From positions 28,999,339-29,063,338 of the forward strand of contig CM049316.1 of the NCBI GenBank assembly GCA_026874595.1: a DNA stretch of 64,000 bases. The letters are read 5' to 3'. Source of the stretch: Sipunculus nudus. Its lineage: Eukaryota > Annelida > Sipuncula > Golfingiida > Sipunculidae. Shown piece by piece: positions 31,153 through 44,588 of the stretch. The position numbers and the translations under genes were made by a program. Positions within the stretch are counted from its first letter, which is position 1. Each line of letters begins with the position of its first letter. Below the pieces are notes generated by a model. That model was not told where the DNA came from, did not search any database, and saw nothing but the letters and a program-made list of their open reading frames with translations.

Positions 31153-33775
31153 GTAAGTACGGATTAAATCATTTACAATAAAGATCATTTAAAGACATTT
31201 ATGATAATTAATTATGTTACCATAAAGATGCGTTATGATTAAATCAATAAAAACAGATGTACGTAATAATTTTTTTTACCGTAAAGATCTGTTATGATTA
31301 TATCAGTATCAATTGTCTTTCTTCAAAATTCCGTTACAGACGAATTTAAAGTTTTCTTAAGCTTGTTAACTGGGGTGTCTTTGATTTAAGCACATTTTTT
31401 TGTTCAATTTAGATGGCACCTGATACTATATAAAACATTATTATCACTATGTGCCAACTTTGTAATGATTCCTATCATAGTTAGTGATGTACTCTATGTA
31501 ATATAATTAACAGAAAGCTTGGATAGATAGTACACTTTGATTGGCTTACTATGATTAAACATTCATCTGTCAATATAAGATCATCTGATGTTATAAAGAG
31601 TATGATGATTTCATAATAATTAACACTCTTAATAAGTTATAAGCTTATTAGACACGCCCTTATTAGAGCCGGTAAAACAAGTAACACCTTGTTTTCAAAT
31701 ACATACAAGCTATAGCAATCTAATTAATAAGCCACGATTAGGTATTTATTTAATTAGAGGGCATGGTAACCATGTGTGTATGTGTTCATTGATAGACGTG
31801 GGGTTCAAAATGTTCAGTATTGACAGGTCTGAGACATTGTTAATTAGAAAGATTAATGGTCATTTAATGGTTAGTGTGACGGGAAGAAGAGATATAGCTC
31901 AAATAACAGTCAGAGACGAGACCACAGAGCCTAAAGTACAGAAAGAGGTGGGAGGCAGAGATTGAGAGAGACTGTATATTGCAGACAGTTTAGGAAAGGA
32001 GTTAGGGCTAAAGCAGATCACGAAGAAAAAGTAAGGGAACATTTGGTCATTATCCTTTTTTCTCTTTTTTTTTGTGGAGGTAACCGCCTTTTTTAAATAC
32101 TGACTTATCTAATCATTAAACTAAGTATGTACATCTGTAGAGTTTCCATTTCGGTTTGGGACTACTTGACAGGGCGGTAGCACTCGCTTCCAAACCTTTA
32201 TTATTTTTGTATCCTGGTGTCATCCAGGCATGGTGTCTACCGCACCTGGGTGCGGGGTGTGTAATCAACCGCATTGCTGGGTCATAACACCGAGGACCCC
32301 CCCCCCCCCCCCAGATTCGAACCGGCTTTGAGTCCTGCGCTCTACCCCTGAGCCACATTTCTTTATAAATATAACCGTTATGATTCGTTATAGTTAAGAA
32401 ATTAAACTATTTTAAGTGACGGACGAACAGTGACAACCATACCTCGTGTAGCTAGGAACTCAACTCCATGATAATATTAACTAGTCCTTTCATAACCAAC
32501 TGCACTTACGATGTTGTTGTTTTTTTTTATTTACTCACATAAACAAACCTACGGATATTGTATTCCTTTATTGATATACGTTTCACCATTCATATCGCCA
32601 GTTCAGTCGCTTATACTTACAGAAAGAGTATAATTATTTCATATCCTTCTCTCATATTGGCTCACGGAGACTTAGGTCAAATTACAAAACTTTCTTCTAT
32701 ATTATAACATGTGCATATATATGCGCTAGGTCATTTAACATGGTGAAGCCCTTTATCGTCTTGTCAGGAATACCGTCACTTCCTTGTGATAAACATTTTT
32801 TTGGATCATGGATCACCTAGAGGTGGTTCATCTTCATGTTAAAATAACAGTGTGCATGTGTGTTCTGCAAGATACAAAATTACTTCCATATAAATACAGG
32901 AATTTTCCTTTCGAGTGACTTCATATAAGTACTCGTGAGAATTGAAAAACAAAAGGCATAGTATTTTAATGATACAAACACAGATATAAGTAATAAGGTT
33001 GAAATATATCAATGTATATGCATTAAACAACCTAATAGCTTTTCGCAAAAAAATGAATCGGAGTACCTGTTTGTTCTGCATTTAATATATTGCAGCCCTT
33101 TGCCTGATCTTAACAAGACAACTTAAGTCACTGAGCAAGCTGTTACCAATATATTATGTCTATTATTTATATTTTATAATGAAGGAGACCTACTTAGTGA
33201 CAAATTGATATTCGTTCCTGGGAGAACGTTTCTACCATTAGAATACGTTTAATCCAGATTTATAGGCCCGACATATGGGTGGTATTTGCTCCGGGAAGCA
33301 GAACGTGGGGCTGCCGGGGATACATCTAAGCGTTATGTTTGTTTAACACGAAATAACAGGATATAGTATTTGCTACCACTTCTACCGACCTCCCAAGATC
33401 TGGCTGGTTACGTGCCGTGGTGTTACGCAATCATCGATTCAGAGACCGTCAGCACTGAAACTTCCCAGTACATGTATACTTAATTGTATTAGTCTTAGTC
33501 ACAGGCACTTGTCACAATGTGTGTGTGTGTGGGGGGGGGGGGGGGGGGGTCGATACAAGATGGTCTAGAGGACCTCTCCCCGAGTTGTCGTTTTAGCATA
33601 TTTTATCGTTCATCAACTGTTGTTTTCCCCTACTTTGAGTGGTTTTTTAACCCAAAAGATGACATTATCTTTTAAAAATAAGCCTTAAATATCACGTATC
33701 CGGGTCGGATGGTCCACGCTTAGATTGCAGTTTTAATCTGTTGTCTCTCATATTAACAGTGTCGAAAACACAACG

Positions 33776-33838
<63 letters not shown>

Positions 33839-36800
33839 TCAGTTGATATGTTGAGTCGGTTTGAAAATGTTATCTATGCCCAGACCATATAGACTCAACT
33901 CTTTGCGTCATAACGGTTAATGTAGGTGACAGCCGTGCATGGACACTGTTTTCGTTAAGGTACTTAGAAAAGATAGAAGAAGAAGAAAAAAAGTAATCTC
34001 ATTCCAAGTCAAAGTAAGATGCAACATTAAAAATATATGTGTATACTAAACTAAATGCCTGTTTTCCTTGAAAACTCATCTATATATGTGAAACCCTCCA
34101 TGATATAGTCACCCCAGCAATATTTGATTTGTCTATATATGAACAAAATTCACAATCAATCGGCAATGAGATACATCTGTGGGTGTCCAGCCTACTTGAC
34201 CGGCTTGACCAGAAGCATGCCAATATCGTCGCGGTCTGACCTCCACAAAATCCATATTACTATTACAGTGACGATGCGTACTTATGTCACGAAATGAACA
34301 CTTGTACGGCGGCGGGACGCTATTTGCACTGTGATTTAAACCACGTCTGTACACTTATCGGATAGAAGAGTCACCAAGCCTGGGGCGTTACAAGACAAAT
34401 TCTGATTACAAATATACAATGGTTGCGGTGCAGTGTTGCGTCCACAACCACGGGGCTTTTGTCCCTGTCCATACTATTTATCTTCAAGGATTGCCACAAA
34501 ACTGCTGCACGGCTTATTGCCTTCTTAATAGCTTAGTATACATACACACCTGTAGACTGAAGTCACTGACTGGATAGAAGTCTTGTATCATATTGCGGCT
34601 AGCGGGACTTGAGACTGCACGGTACAGCGGTGGCCGGAGTATTTCTGACCGAAAATGTAAGAATTTACTAAGACATGAAAATCCAGTAACCATGTGATTA
34701 GACTAAAGAGCAAATACGGACATATATGATATTTGCATACGTGCACATACGTGCACATGAAAATGTTAATAGGGCCTATTTTTTATGCAAGCATGTAAAA
34801 TTAGGCCTATATGTTATTTTTGTCGCATCTTTGGAATTTTTTTTGTATATGCATGTACGTCAGTACATATATGCGTGGAAGAATACATTAAAGTATGTTT
34901 ACATTTGCATATATATATAATACTGCATGTACGCACGTTGTGTGCATTTAAATAAAATACTAATTTTTTAGAAATATGTTGATGAAAAGTATATCTCAGA
35001 ATTTTAAATGCAATTTTAAGTATGATTTTATACTGATCAGGACCTACACTAGATGCCTGTTGTCTTCACTTATGGCCTTTTCAAGTAAAAGTAGGGATAT
35101 AAAATTGTATATAACTGAATAAAAAAAATGGTTTAAGGCATTAGCCACACTGCGCAGAAACGGACTCACAAGTACTAATCTGCGTCAAAATCTGCCTCCC
35201 ACAATGCATAGGAGCTTCTAAATACACCAACGGCGCAGGTACAAATATAGCGAAGTCTGTGAAGAGGGTAATGTAGTCCGTTCAAATGTGTTGCATGGAT
35301 AAGAATTGTTTCAAGGCAAATTTCATAAACATGGTTGTTTTTGTGGTAGGGACTTCGCGGAATAAGTATTATCTGTAACATACGCGTGTGAAATGAAAAC
35401 ATTTATGTAAACAACAGAAGGAGAGTAACAAATTTAGATTTTTTAAGTTTGAATGTTTAGTTTGGTAGTCCCGGCCGTCCCACAATGCCTATACCAGGAA
35501 GAGGTTGGTTTGAGTAGAATCCATCCCTGGCAGAAGGGATGGCATACGTGCCTTGATCCAAAACTACAAAGTCATGTAACAGCCGAGTTGGAAAAGATCA
35601 TGTTCAGATCTGTTGGTCTGTCAGGTCAATGCGGTAGATAAAATCCATGGCATATTCGGATATATTTACTTAGATACAAGAGTCATTCCAAGGATTGGCT
35701 ACTATAACAATATTTTGGTGTGTTTCCAGGTACAAGCAAGAAATTCCAATGGAGGCTTTCCGCCATGACGGCTCTATGTTCCAGGTAGGTAGTAGATAAA
35801 CACTTTTATTTTATATTCGGCTGAAGTCCCCCCGCACGTAAAATATTGTTATTTTGATTTTCATTAGAAATTCAAAGAGACTAAGTTCCAGCCGGACATT
35901 TCGTTCCAAGAAATATTAAAATAATAAAAATACGATAAAAATTCTTTTTATTATGATATGCTTTTCAAAAATAATTGTCATTATCATTTTGTTCTCTGAT
36001 CATATGCAATTTTTATCGACAATATAAAACAAAAAGATAAAAATATCGCCCTATCGCACTGATTCCTGAAAAAAAGTGCCTGAGAAACCAACCCTTTATT
36101 TTTGGTTTTAAACAAACTCGAATACAAAGGGGTTCACACAAATGGAGGAATTAATTTTTAGCAAAAAAGGGGGGAAAGATGAGGAAATGAAACCGTAAGA
36201 AAGAATACAATAAAGAAACAAAACCTAAGTGTCTGTAACACATTTAAATTGTTTAAATATGTTTTTTTTTAATGACCAGATTGTTAATTAATTCTTGAAC
36301 AACAAGTTGGTGGTGGTGGATTTGGCCTGTTTTCGATCCCGTCCGTTATTAGTTTGCATTAGTGCGCCCTAATTAAGGAAGTCCGGAACCCCCTTCCTGG
36401 GCGCCTATTAAGCAATGTAAAGGTGTTAGGTAAGGTGATGTTAAACAATTAGGCCCAAAGGTAAGGAGAATTCGGTGAGGACTGAGAGTATTTTCCTACA
36501 TATTCAACTATAATTTGTGTATTTGACTATGTTCGCAAAAAAAAAAAAAAAAAAAAAAAAACATTCTTACGCTCCAAAGACAGACTCCAAACCCTCTCTG
36601 CAGAAACATCCTCCTGGACGATGTCCTCGGAATACTTCGCATCTCAGCCCCACGCCCTAATCTGACACTGCCTGGTAAATCCTCCCGGTTTTTCCATGCA
36701 CTTGGCCTCTGTCGCATGGGTAAGGGCCGTTAGTATTTGTAACTTAGTCTTTATGACTTTTCTTCTTTATATGCCAAGATATGCAAGAGCTTAGGGCAGC

Positions 36801-38162
36801 GTAAAGGTTATTTTGCACCTTCAAAGACAAGGTGCCTATTAGAACAGGAGTTACTTTCCTGGGCAGAATCAAGAACAGGGAGTGGAGGGCCATTAAAGGA
36901 TGTGAAATAATATACAGTCGAGTGAACTTTTTGGGACATTTATTTCACTTTATGCCTGTACGGTATTTCCGGCACGCAGATGCTGGCTTCCTGATATTCT
37001 ATATGTGCTCTTTGTGTACTGGGTGATGGTTTTTTTGTAGGAATGACATACATGTTAGAGCCATCGAAACTGTATTATGGTGTTTTCAGTTCATACTGGA
37101 ATTTCGTGCTTATATGAAAGCAGCAATTTATGAAGGATGGAGGGTGTCTCGAACATTAAGGCAAAACCAAAGACGTTTACTTTACAATGCCGTATATAAT
37201 ACTGAGATTTAATGCAAATCAGAAGTGTGTGGGGTGCATGGGCAAATTAATTATTTATTAAACTGAATTCCAACACCCCTCCCCCTCCAAAAAAATCCAA
37301 ATTTGGTGTAAACTTGTATAATAGGGGAACCTCTACACATGTTCTGTTTGATTTAAACTGCAATTGAAAGTGAAGCTTTTCCCCCTGAAATCATAAAACA
37401 GTCATGAAATAATACCCATCTTTGCCAATTATCGTCCACTTATAATTATGCCACCAAAAAGGGGACAGGTAAGTACTAGTGGCTGATCCATGAAAAGGCT
37501 AACAAAACCTCCTGTCAAAAGAAACTTTTGTTACATAATACATATAAAGTAATAAAATAACAGGTACTTTACTTATAAATTAATATACTGTACTATTTTC
37601 GGGGATTTGTATAGATCAATAATGAATTATTTAGATGTTATTGAGTCAGTGGCGTCAATTTATCCCGGTGGGGGGGGGGGGTGACGCACGCACACACACA
37701 CACAAATATATATAAACATACACCTTTTAGCGTCTGTATGACACATTTCAAACATATTTACTCAATCAAAATTCAAATGTATTACAATTAAGTATAAGGT
37801 TTTAGAAAATAAGGCGTTATGTTTCAAATACAAGTTATTTCTAAACCAAGTTTAGATATAATATTCCAAATTAAACTCATAAATGGAACCAAAGTCTATA
37901 ATTCTATTAATTAATATATTGAATATATATAAATATTATTATCTTAATAGTGGGGGATGATTACATTGACCATCCACCCCTTGACAAAAAGTGTGCGTGT
38001 GGGGGGGGGATATACTACCCCCCCCCCCCTTATATTGACGCCCCTGTAAAGAGGCATATACAAACAAATGCCTACTTTTGGAGACGTTACCTACCATGAT
38101 TACAGACACAGGAAGCTTATTTGGTGTGTACGAGGGGTTTCAACCCCATAACCCCCCCCCTC

Positions 38163-38201
<39 letters not shown>

Positions 38202-40778
38202 TCCTGGATCTGTCCATGAATAAAACTGCTGTAGACCGAATTTATAAGGCAAGCAAACACCGGGAATGTCATAAATCCTGATCAGTCTAATATAATTATT
38301 ACTGAACAGTGTTAATCGTTTTGTGCACATAACATCAAGGGCTCAAGCATATTGTACGCGTCTCCCGTAATTATTGTACAGCTTGTACACTCGACACCTA
38401 TACACGCCGGTGGCACTCTTATCAAATGCCATATATATGTAAAGTGGAGCGGGTACCTTTTTAGTCTTATATACCGTTTACATACATCATTATTCCTTAC
38501 TGGCAGCAGGTAGCGCCTAAACACAAAGTACAGCTATTACAGCGATCGCTATGTCAATGTGTTATTAAAGTCCCCCTGGCGAGGTCAATGCCAGGCAAAT
38601 ACCGCCTGCACCACAAGGGGGTGGCGCCATATAATGCAATCCTCTTAATGCCAGTAAGAAACAGAAACACAAAGGCCAACTGCTTTCTTACATGGGATTA
38701 AAATCAATTATTTACTGACTTGCAGTTAATACATACACACACAGAATACATACAGGCGCCCGGTGAACAGATAAAGTAAAAGTAAACGGGTCTGCTCCCG
38801 TTGTCATAGGCAACAGCTTGCACTGTGCCGCCATATACTGGAACTGCCGGTTGGCTCCCGTAAGTTCCAGCTTGTAGGCCTCCCGTACAGGTAAGATAAT
38901 GTACTTTAATGTGAGGACTATATAGATGAGAAGCCATAGGACCAATTTGTGGGTGGTAATTGCTTTTATCCTCCATGACAACCCATTACTAAAATGGCGC
39001 TATCCTGCACGAATGAACCTTATCCTTCCGGTTGCCATGCAGAGGCACGTGCAGGATTATAAAAGGGATAAACGCACATATATTCATGTGGAGATAAATT
39101 TATATTTTCAGCTGAAAAACGTTAGTGTGCATGTGCAGGAGGGGTGGGCGTGAGGACTGGTGGTTACAGTGATAATCCGGGTCTGAGGTAGCCATGAAAA
39201 CATGGCTTATGCATGTTCCCTTAACTGGTCCCTGGGGCATAAATATCAACATTTAAGTGGCAGTCCAGAACGGATCCGGGGGTAATCGGGGAAGTCGGAC
39301 CCACCCCTCTTTTTCAGCCGCCGCAATCTTTTTTAAGGGGTTCAGACCAATTTTTGCAGTCTGGACCTCCACTTTTTTCGGACCTTAGGACTCTTTTTAT
39401 ATTTTTGTCATGAGTTCTCCTGGGCTGGGCCCCTTTTTTCCCTTAATCCTTGATGCTCTCCTGCAATTTGGTTCATCGGAACCCGATATGCACGTGAACA
39501 CACAAGCATGCCAAGGTGTGGACTTTGGCCTGTAGGTGTCGCTCCCTGAAGATGACGAAAATCGCTAGACAACGGATGTCTTTTTTTGGCCTAGTTACCT
39601 TTATGTTCTATAAAAAGTTTTTATTCCTCGTGCAGTGAAATATGTGGTCTTAACAAGCACTTTATCTATACTTTTATTTACTGTAAAATTGTAGTCCTGA
39701 CGCTGCCTTGGGCGGCGCACCTGACATACAGCACGGCATGAGTGATTGTAGTCCCAAGACCTTAATCTGGATCATGTTCATGCTCGAATGTAACATGCCA
39801 TTCTATTTATAACTATTCATGACTTAGACCTGCTACGTAAAGTGAAGCCGATTGGTCTACGGTCCTTTTCAGAACTACAAATGCAACTCATTTAGTAACC
39901 TGGACTTCGCACTTGTCGTTGTTTCACAATGTGGTGACAAATGTAGCATTGTCAATTGATAGCAAACAAAGGTTACACGATACTTGAAACTTTTAAATAC
40001 ATGAAATATGAACATGTAGCATTGACAGAATGTAAATGTAAAGTAAATTATAACACTTGTAAGTGATATAAATGATGCTGATTACGTTTCCTACTTGTAG
40101 TTGACAGGGGGCGCTCGATGTGATTACGTCATCCACGGTGACTGGGTATCCGAGAGCTTGGACATGCCCAACTACAAGGGACGCAAATACCCGCCATGGA
40201 GTTACGAGTTTCATGGGGCAAGATACTGGGGACAACCACAGGCGCGTCTAACCCCAGTAAAAACACTGGACCCTGTTGGCTACACACGTACAGAAGATAT
40301 AAAGAGAAATACTGAAAAGCCAGAGAGGCTCACCGCCAAGCTTCCAGCCATGGTGACGCCGCCAAAACCAATTTTTTCCGACTCCATGGTAGTGGAGAGC
40401 GGGACAGGGGTGGATAAACGGGCCACTGAATACAATAAAACGTTTGCCTCGTGGGACAGTGCGGAGCGTAACCCACACGCTGAATATAATGATCACCTTA
40501 ACTACCCCGCTAGGGAGTACAGCCGGTATATGACCGCCCCACCCCCTCCTCCGCCCCATACCGCAAAATCATTGGAGGGGCGTCTACACCAGAGCCAGAC
40601 CACTATCCCCCTCTGGCGGACAAAAACGTCACCGATCTACCACACTGGACTTCCGGCCCATAGCACCATGCGCGCGCATCCAGGTTCCCGCTCACCGCCA
40701 CAGCCCTGGTCACGTTCTAGACGCGACTTCGGCAATGGCTACATGAATTTCGCTAATATATCCTGGGTCAAAACATAA
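31112..40778 (+). CDS. Unassigned basic Pro/Tyr/Trp-rich protein, three exons
   Basis: Exons 31112-31152, 35730-35784 and 40101-40778 join in frame (phases 2 and 0) to about 258 residues. The start ACACCATGCC has A at -3. The N-terminus (MPLLSMPKPAKSPWYKQEIP) leads into HGDWVSESLDMPNYKGRKYP and YEFHGARYWGQPQARL, followed by a proline run (APPPPPPH) and a Ser/Arg-rich C-terminus ending FANISWVKT. There is no signal peptide, membrane segment or cysteine-rich module. Short W/Y/P-rich proteins of this kind include axonemal microtubule inner proteins, but I cannot match a named family. AATAAA follows 41 bases after the stop. The splice sites are GTAAGT/TTCCAG and GTAGGT/TTGTAG. Confidence 0.75.
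31153..35729 (+). other. Intron 1 of the plus-strand gene: repeats only
   Basis: It contains the inverted tRNA-derived SINE at 32130-32370, a G run of about 19 (33532-33550), (TA)n at 33778-33835 and AT-rich DNA. Small open frames such as 34726-34920 or 35453-35641 show no recognisable protein. Confidence 0.5.
32130..32370 (-). mobile_element. tRNA-derived SINE (minus strand)
   Basis: On the minus strand GTGGCTCAGGGGTAGAGC matches an RNA polymerase III A box and GGTTCGAATC a B box. They are about 34 bases apart, shorter than in a functional tRNA, followed by a C/G run and unrelated sequence. This is a tRNA-related SINE head, not a tRNA gene. Confidence 0.6.
35730..35784 (+). CDS. Exon 2 of the unassigned Pro/Tyr/Trp-rich gene
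   Basis: A 55-base exon between GTTTCCAG and GTAGGTAG, encoding YKQEIPMEAFRHDGSMFQ after the split Trp. It is too short to appear as a long open frame but fits both neighbours' phases. Confidence 0.65.
35785..40100 (+). other. Intron 2 of the plus-strand gene: repeats and unexplained open frames
   Basis: It holds poly-A at 36537-36560, an inverted-repeat element at 37647-38046, (CA)n at 38167-38198 and G/C-run element ends near 39270. On the plus strand 36570-36719 and on the minus strand 38712-38981 open frames have protein-like stretches but no family I recognise. Confidence 0.45.
37647..38046. mobile_element. 400 bp element with CAGKGGCGTCAAT inverted ends
   Basis: The left end CAGTGGCGTCAATTTA and the right end (reversed CAGGGGCGTCAATATA) match at 14 of 16 positions. 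Both ends have a run of G or C just inside. A similar isolated end is at 22064-22085. No coding capacity is visible. Confidence 0.6.
40101..40778 (+). CDS. Exon 3 of the unassigned Pro/Tyr/Trp-rich gene
   Basis: A 226-codon terminal exon after CTACTTGTAG. GC content and codon use are clearly above the AT-rich surroundings, and the frame is uninterrupted to TAA at 40776-40778. The mirrored minus-strand frame at 40248-40559 is a shadow. Confidence 0.85.
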   Translation: MTGGARCDYVIHGDWVSESLDMPNYKGRKYPPWSYEFHGARYWGQPQARLTPVKTLDPVGYTRTEDIKRNTEKPERLTAKLPAMVTPPKPIFSDSMVVESGTGVDKRATEYNKTFASWDSAERNPHAEYNDHLNYPAREYSRYMTAPPPPPPHTAKSLEGRLHQSQTTIPLWRTKTSPIYHTGLPAHSTMRAHPGSRSPPQPWSRSRRDFGNGYMNFANISWVKT

Positions 40779-40818
40779 GTCATTTTCTAATTCGTAGATT
40801 GTTGTGCTTTAACATTGA

Positions 40819-40824
40819 CAATAA
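40819..40824 (+). promoter_or_regulatory. Polyadenylation signal AATAAA
   Basis: AATAAA lies 41 bases after the stop codon of the plus-strand gene, followed by AT-rich and then GT-rich sequence (CACTGTGCGTTGTTTGCC), as expected for a cleavage site. Confidence 0.6.
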
Positions 40825-40829
40825 AATAT

Positions 40830-43800
40830 ACTCTAGATTTAATGTGCATTCACTGTGCGTTGTTTGCCAGAAGGATTTTGTTTAAATTAGCGAAAGGATT
40901 ACTGGTTTACGGGACCTGAGTTTTACAACTATTTTCGTGTCTTTATTGATACACAAGGCTTATTAGGTCTACAGAAGACTGTTAGATGACATCCTTAAAA
41001 TGACTGACGGATCTGGAATGTCAAATAATATTGATGCAGTGACTATACAGGCCTATACGAATTTATATGGAGGAGTTAAAAAGTCTACTTTAAAAAAATC
41101 AAACTAAACAAGAAGAAACGAGCAAAATGGCTATCTGAAAACCACTTTTGGAAAGACGTGCACGTTCGACCATTCATGAAGCAAAAGAAAACAACACCAA
41201 CTACATTCCTGAAGCGACGTTTTCCCTGTCATTTTGATTTTGTATAGGCCATTGCGCCAGTTTTATTGTAATGTTTGCACGGTAATACATGCAGTGCCAT
41301 CTAGTGTCATTGGTGTGTTGCTCACTTGCATTCACTTTACCATGAGTTTGCTCACAAGCATTTACTTTACCGTATCAGTATTATACAGGCTCATCCAGCT
41401 GTGATCAATACAACGTGTGCATGTGGTGAATACTTAATATCAAAATATTTGAAGTTTATCTTACACTGTGTGATTTCTCACACGCACACGAACAAACACA
41501 TAACCCGGTCCACACCATGCAGGGCCTACACACACATACTTACATACAAACACACACACACATATGCAATATGGATGTAATTTTTGTTTCAGCCGATTTT
41601 CTGCAAATGGATTAGAGTTTAAATGGATTAGAGTATGGGCTTGTTTTTATTATGCAAACCTTTGGGTATGTTGATCTGCATTAACTTCAAGTGACTGGCT
41701 GTCATATATTTCTAATAAATAAATAAAATCTACACCTGAAAACCAAATGCTGAACCTGGTTCGTACGGTATAAGAACACACGGTCAGTTATGTAAATTAT
41801 GTGATTTGCGTTTTAACAGAGGAATATTTTGATGTGTTGAAGAATTTCATTTTTTTTTAAAGAATTTTCATGTTGTAGAAACGGTTTTTGGACTGAATAA
41901 TTTACTCAGTTATGTTTGTGTGATGCGGTTTGATTTATTAATATGAATATTAATTTTGGGCTTTAGAACCATTAAACTGTGTACTGAAATCTGTTGTTTT
42001 CTTTTTAAAAACTTCCAATACAAAGGAGATATTGAACCATAAGGGCATTCCATAAAAATTGTCCATAAAAGGGGCCAATTCCAATGTCTGATGTTTATTA
42101 ACAAAATATAATCCCGTGAACTTTTAGTAGAAAAGACGAGATACAAAGATCCTTCCACACACTGGCTGTTCGTTTTGTTTATATCAACGTTTATAATATG
42201 TCGAGGACCTGCTAAAATAATCCAAACATATTAAACACGGACATCTGACAGCAAGTCAGCCGAACCGGTTTGTAAAGCTAGTGACCTTTTCATCTTCCAC
42301 ACTCTCTACAACCTTAGGTTACACGGTGTTTACTAACAGCAAAAACATAAACAAGCTCATGCATAAGTCATAGAGGTTTTATAAGAAATTTTCATAGTAG
42401 GAATTACTTAGAGTTCATTAATATGCAAATTGAGAACGCAGAAATAAGAACAACTCTATAGAAAAGGCACATGAATAGCTAGCTTTAAAATTTGTCTCCA
42501 AATGCGTGAGGGAAACACAAACATGAAAACTTGGCATCAAGACAAGGCATGTTTGATAATTCCATCTGTTGTGCAAATCATTAATATTCATGAGGTCATA
42601 TACTACAAAATTCAATAACAGGAAAAGAACAGTCACGGTGCAATATTCTAGTCATTTTCATTCGGTCAAATATCACCTGAATACAGCCAATTAAGGTTGA
42701 GGGTAATTATTTACTTTTCAGAATCCATTGTGGGGGCACTTGGTGATAACTCTGTAGAAGTCTGCATAAAACCTTTTGGGATTTATTTGTTCAAAATTTA
42801 TAATGAGCAGAGAAGTTAACTAACTATGCAGTTTCTATGGGGTCTGAACAATTATGGATAAAGTTATCCTACTAGTATTTCAGGATTTGGGTGTGGTAAA
42901 ATGATAATTCAGCTATAAACTATGTAGATAAACTTCTCAAACTCTCTCCACAGACACATTCATGATGCATCCCAACATCCTTATCAAAATCTGTTAGGTT
43001 TATTTATCCATTTTTTTCAAAAACACTCATGGGGGCAGCCATCTTGCATATACACTAAAATCTGGATGTAACAGGTCGCATGTCAAAATTATAATGATAC
43101 TTTGCACACGTAGGGATTTAATATGGGATATATCACCTTGTTACATCCCCCACGCTCAAGCAACAAATCAAACTGCTAGTGAGAAGTACAGTAGAGCGCC
43201 GTATTTCCAAATGCCGAATTTCCAAAAATTCGTTTTTCCAAAAATTAAAATTGGGAACCGAAAATATATTCGTATTTCCGAAATATATTTCAAGTATGTA
43301 AATACCTAAAATGAATATTTGTAATTACGAATTACAAGGCCTGCAGTCATGTGTAAAGCCCAGTGGTGACCCTAATCAAATAGTTCTGGCCCGATGTTGT
43401 CGCCGGGGCAAAGGTGTGAAAACTACAGCCAGCCTCGTTACGCTCAGCCCTCTGTACCCCTAGCTAGCGACTGAGCAGTTTATCTAAAAGCACTTGTATG
43501 TAACAACCACATCTCGTTTGTACTCAAGCAAGCATAGTTCGTCAGCTTGGGACAGGATGTCAGGCCAAATAACTGAGCAGTTTACTCACATCAGCATTGG
43601 TAAGGTATAATTCATTAAACGCTTGTGCTCGAGCAGCTTTAATATGTCCGAGTCTTCAATTACGTAGATAAAAAAAAAAACAAAAACACCGTGTTCCTTG
43701 GCCGGTTGTCAATTACGAATATGTTCACACCATGTTCCTCGGGTAAAATGGCATGAAGTTAATCATCAACTGTAGTACAAATTTACCGATAGACCCTTGT

Positions 43801-44459
43801 TCGCATTTCTGAATGTTTGATTTTACGAACAAAAAGCTTGTTCCCCGACGCTTTCGGAAAAACGGTGCTCTACTGTAAATGCAAACACAAAATACTAAGA
43901 GACTGCTACTCTCAGTGTTTAAATCAGAATCAGATTGGTATCTGGACAAATGAGGATGGGGTTCATGATGAGAGCAAATTTTCAACAAGAATATCTGTAC
44001 AAGTGACTTAAAAATCAGCCTGTACAGTTGCTGGTACCTGTTCTTGTTCAGATGGCATGTGAACAGTGTATTGCTTACATTCAGTTACACTCTATTTTAT
44101 TAAAAGTTGTGATTTCGTTCCAAATACTACATTCTTATTCATTTTTCATGAAACAGATGCCATTGAGGGTTGTGGAATCAAAGGTTGTTAATTCATGGTG
44201 ATGTTACAGACTTGACAGTATGAAGAGGGTCCTTCATAAACTTTCTTCTAAAAATAAACCAGAATGAGATAATCTTCGGTAAAATTTTCAGGGTAAATGC
44301 TTGAACAGTTCATGAAATAATGTTTGTGACAGTGTGACAAACAGCCAGATGGACAGTATTTTCTAAACATAGCTCAGTATAATGTGGTAAATCCCAATAC
44401 AATGTTCTCCTCATACAAAATAAAAGAAACACATATTTTAGTATAAATATTTAATAAAA
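40830..44459. other. Intergenic stretch between the plus-strand gene and NDUFAF6
   Basis: The two genes converge here. The stretch holds copy B of the 390 bp repeat (42155-42425) and the inverted-repeat element at 43189-43875. Around 40970-41120 the plus strand reads RLLDDILKMTDGSGM..., a short protein-like fragment soon broken by stops. TTTATT at 44096-44101 could be a distal NDUFAF6 polyadenylation signal on the minus strand. Confidence 0.4.
43189..43875. mobile_element. TA-flanked inverted-repeat element (687 bp)
   Basis: The left end CAGTAGAGCGCCGTATTTCC and the reversed right end CAGTAGAGCACCGTTTTTCC agree at 18 of 20 bases. TA flanks both sides (43187-43188, 43876-43877). This is another CAGT-type Tc1/mariner-like non-autonomous element with a different interior. 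Confidence 0.7.
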
Positions 44460-44588
44460 TTAATATGTTCTTTTAAGCTTCTGTAGGTATAATTGTAGTG
44501 GAAGCCAGTTGTTTTTCTGGTGTAAGTTTGAGTCAAATATATCAAAGTCAGCCTTTTGTAAAGTAGTCAGAAAGGCTTCACAAGGGAC
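44460..44588 (-). CDS. NDUFAF6: NDUFAF6 exon h (terminal)
   Basis: It encodes [20 protein letters not shown], then [16 protein letters not shown] and a stop after KRTY. The family also ends ...YLYIQSWRKTY, so the C-terminus is complete. Confidence 0.92.
   Translation of the reverse strand, partial: VPCEAFLTTLQKADFDIFDSNLHQKNNWLPLQLYLQKLKRTY

Noticed and set aside
32290-32360. Genuine tRNA gene
   Set aside because: A and B boxes are too close and no complete acceptor stem forms; SINE head instead.
40248-40559. 103-codon minus frame opposite exon 3 of the plus-strand gene
   Set aside because: Shadow of the GC-rich plus-strand exon, with no splice or family support.
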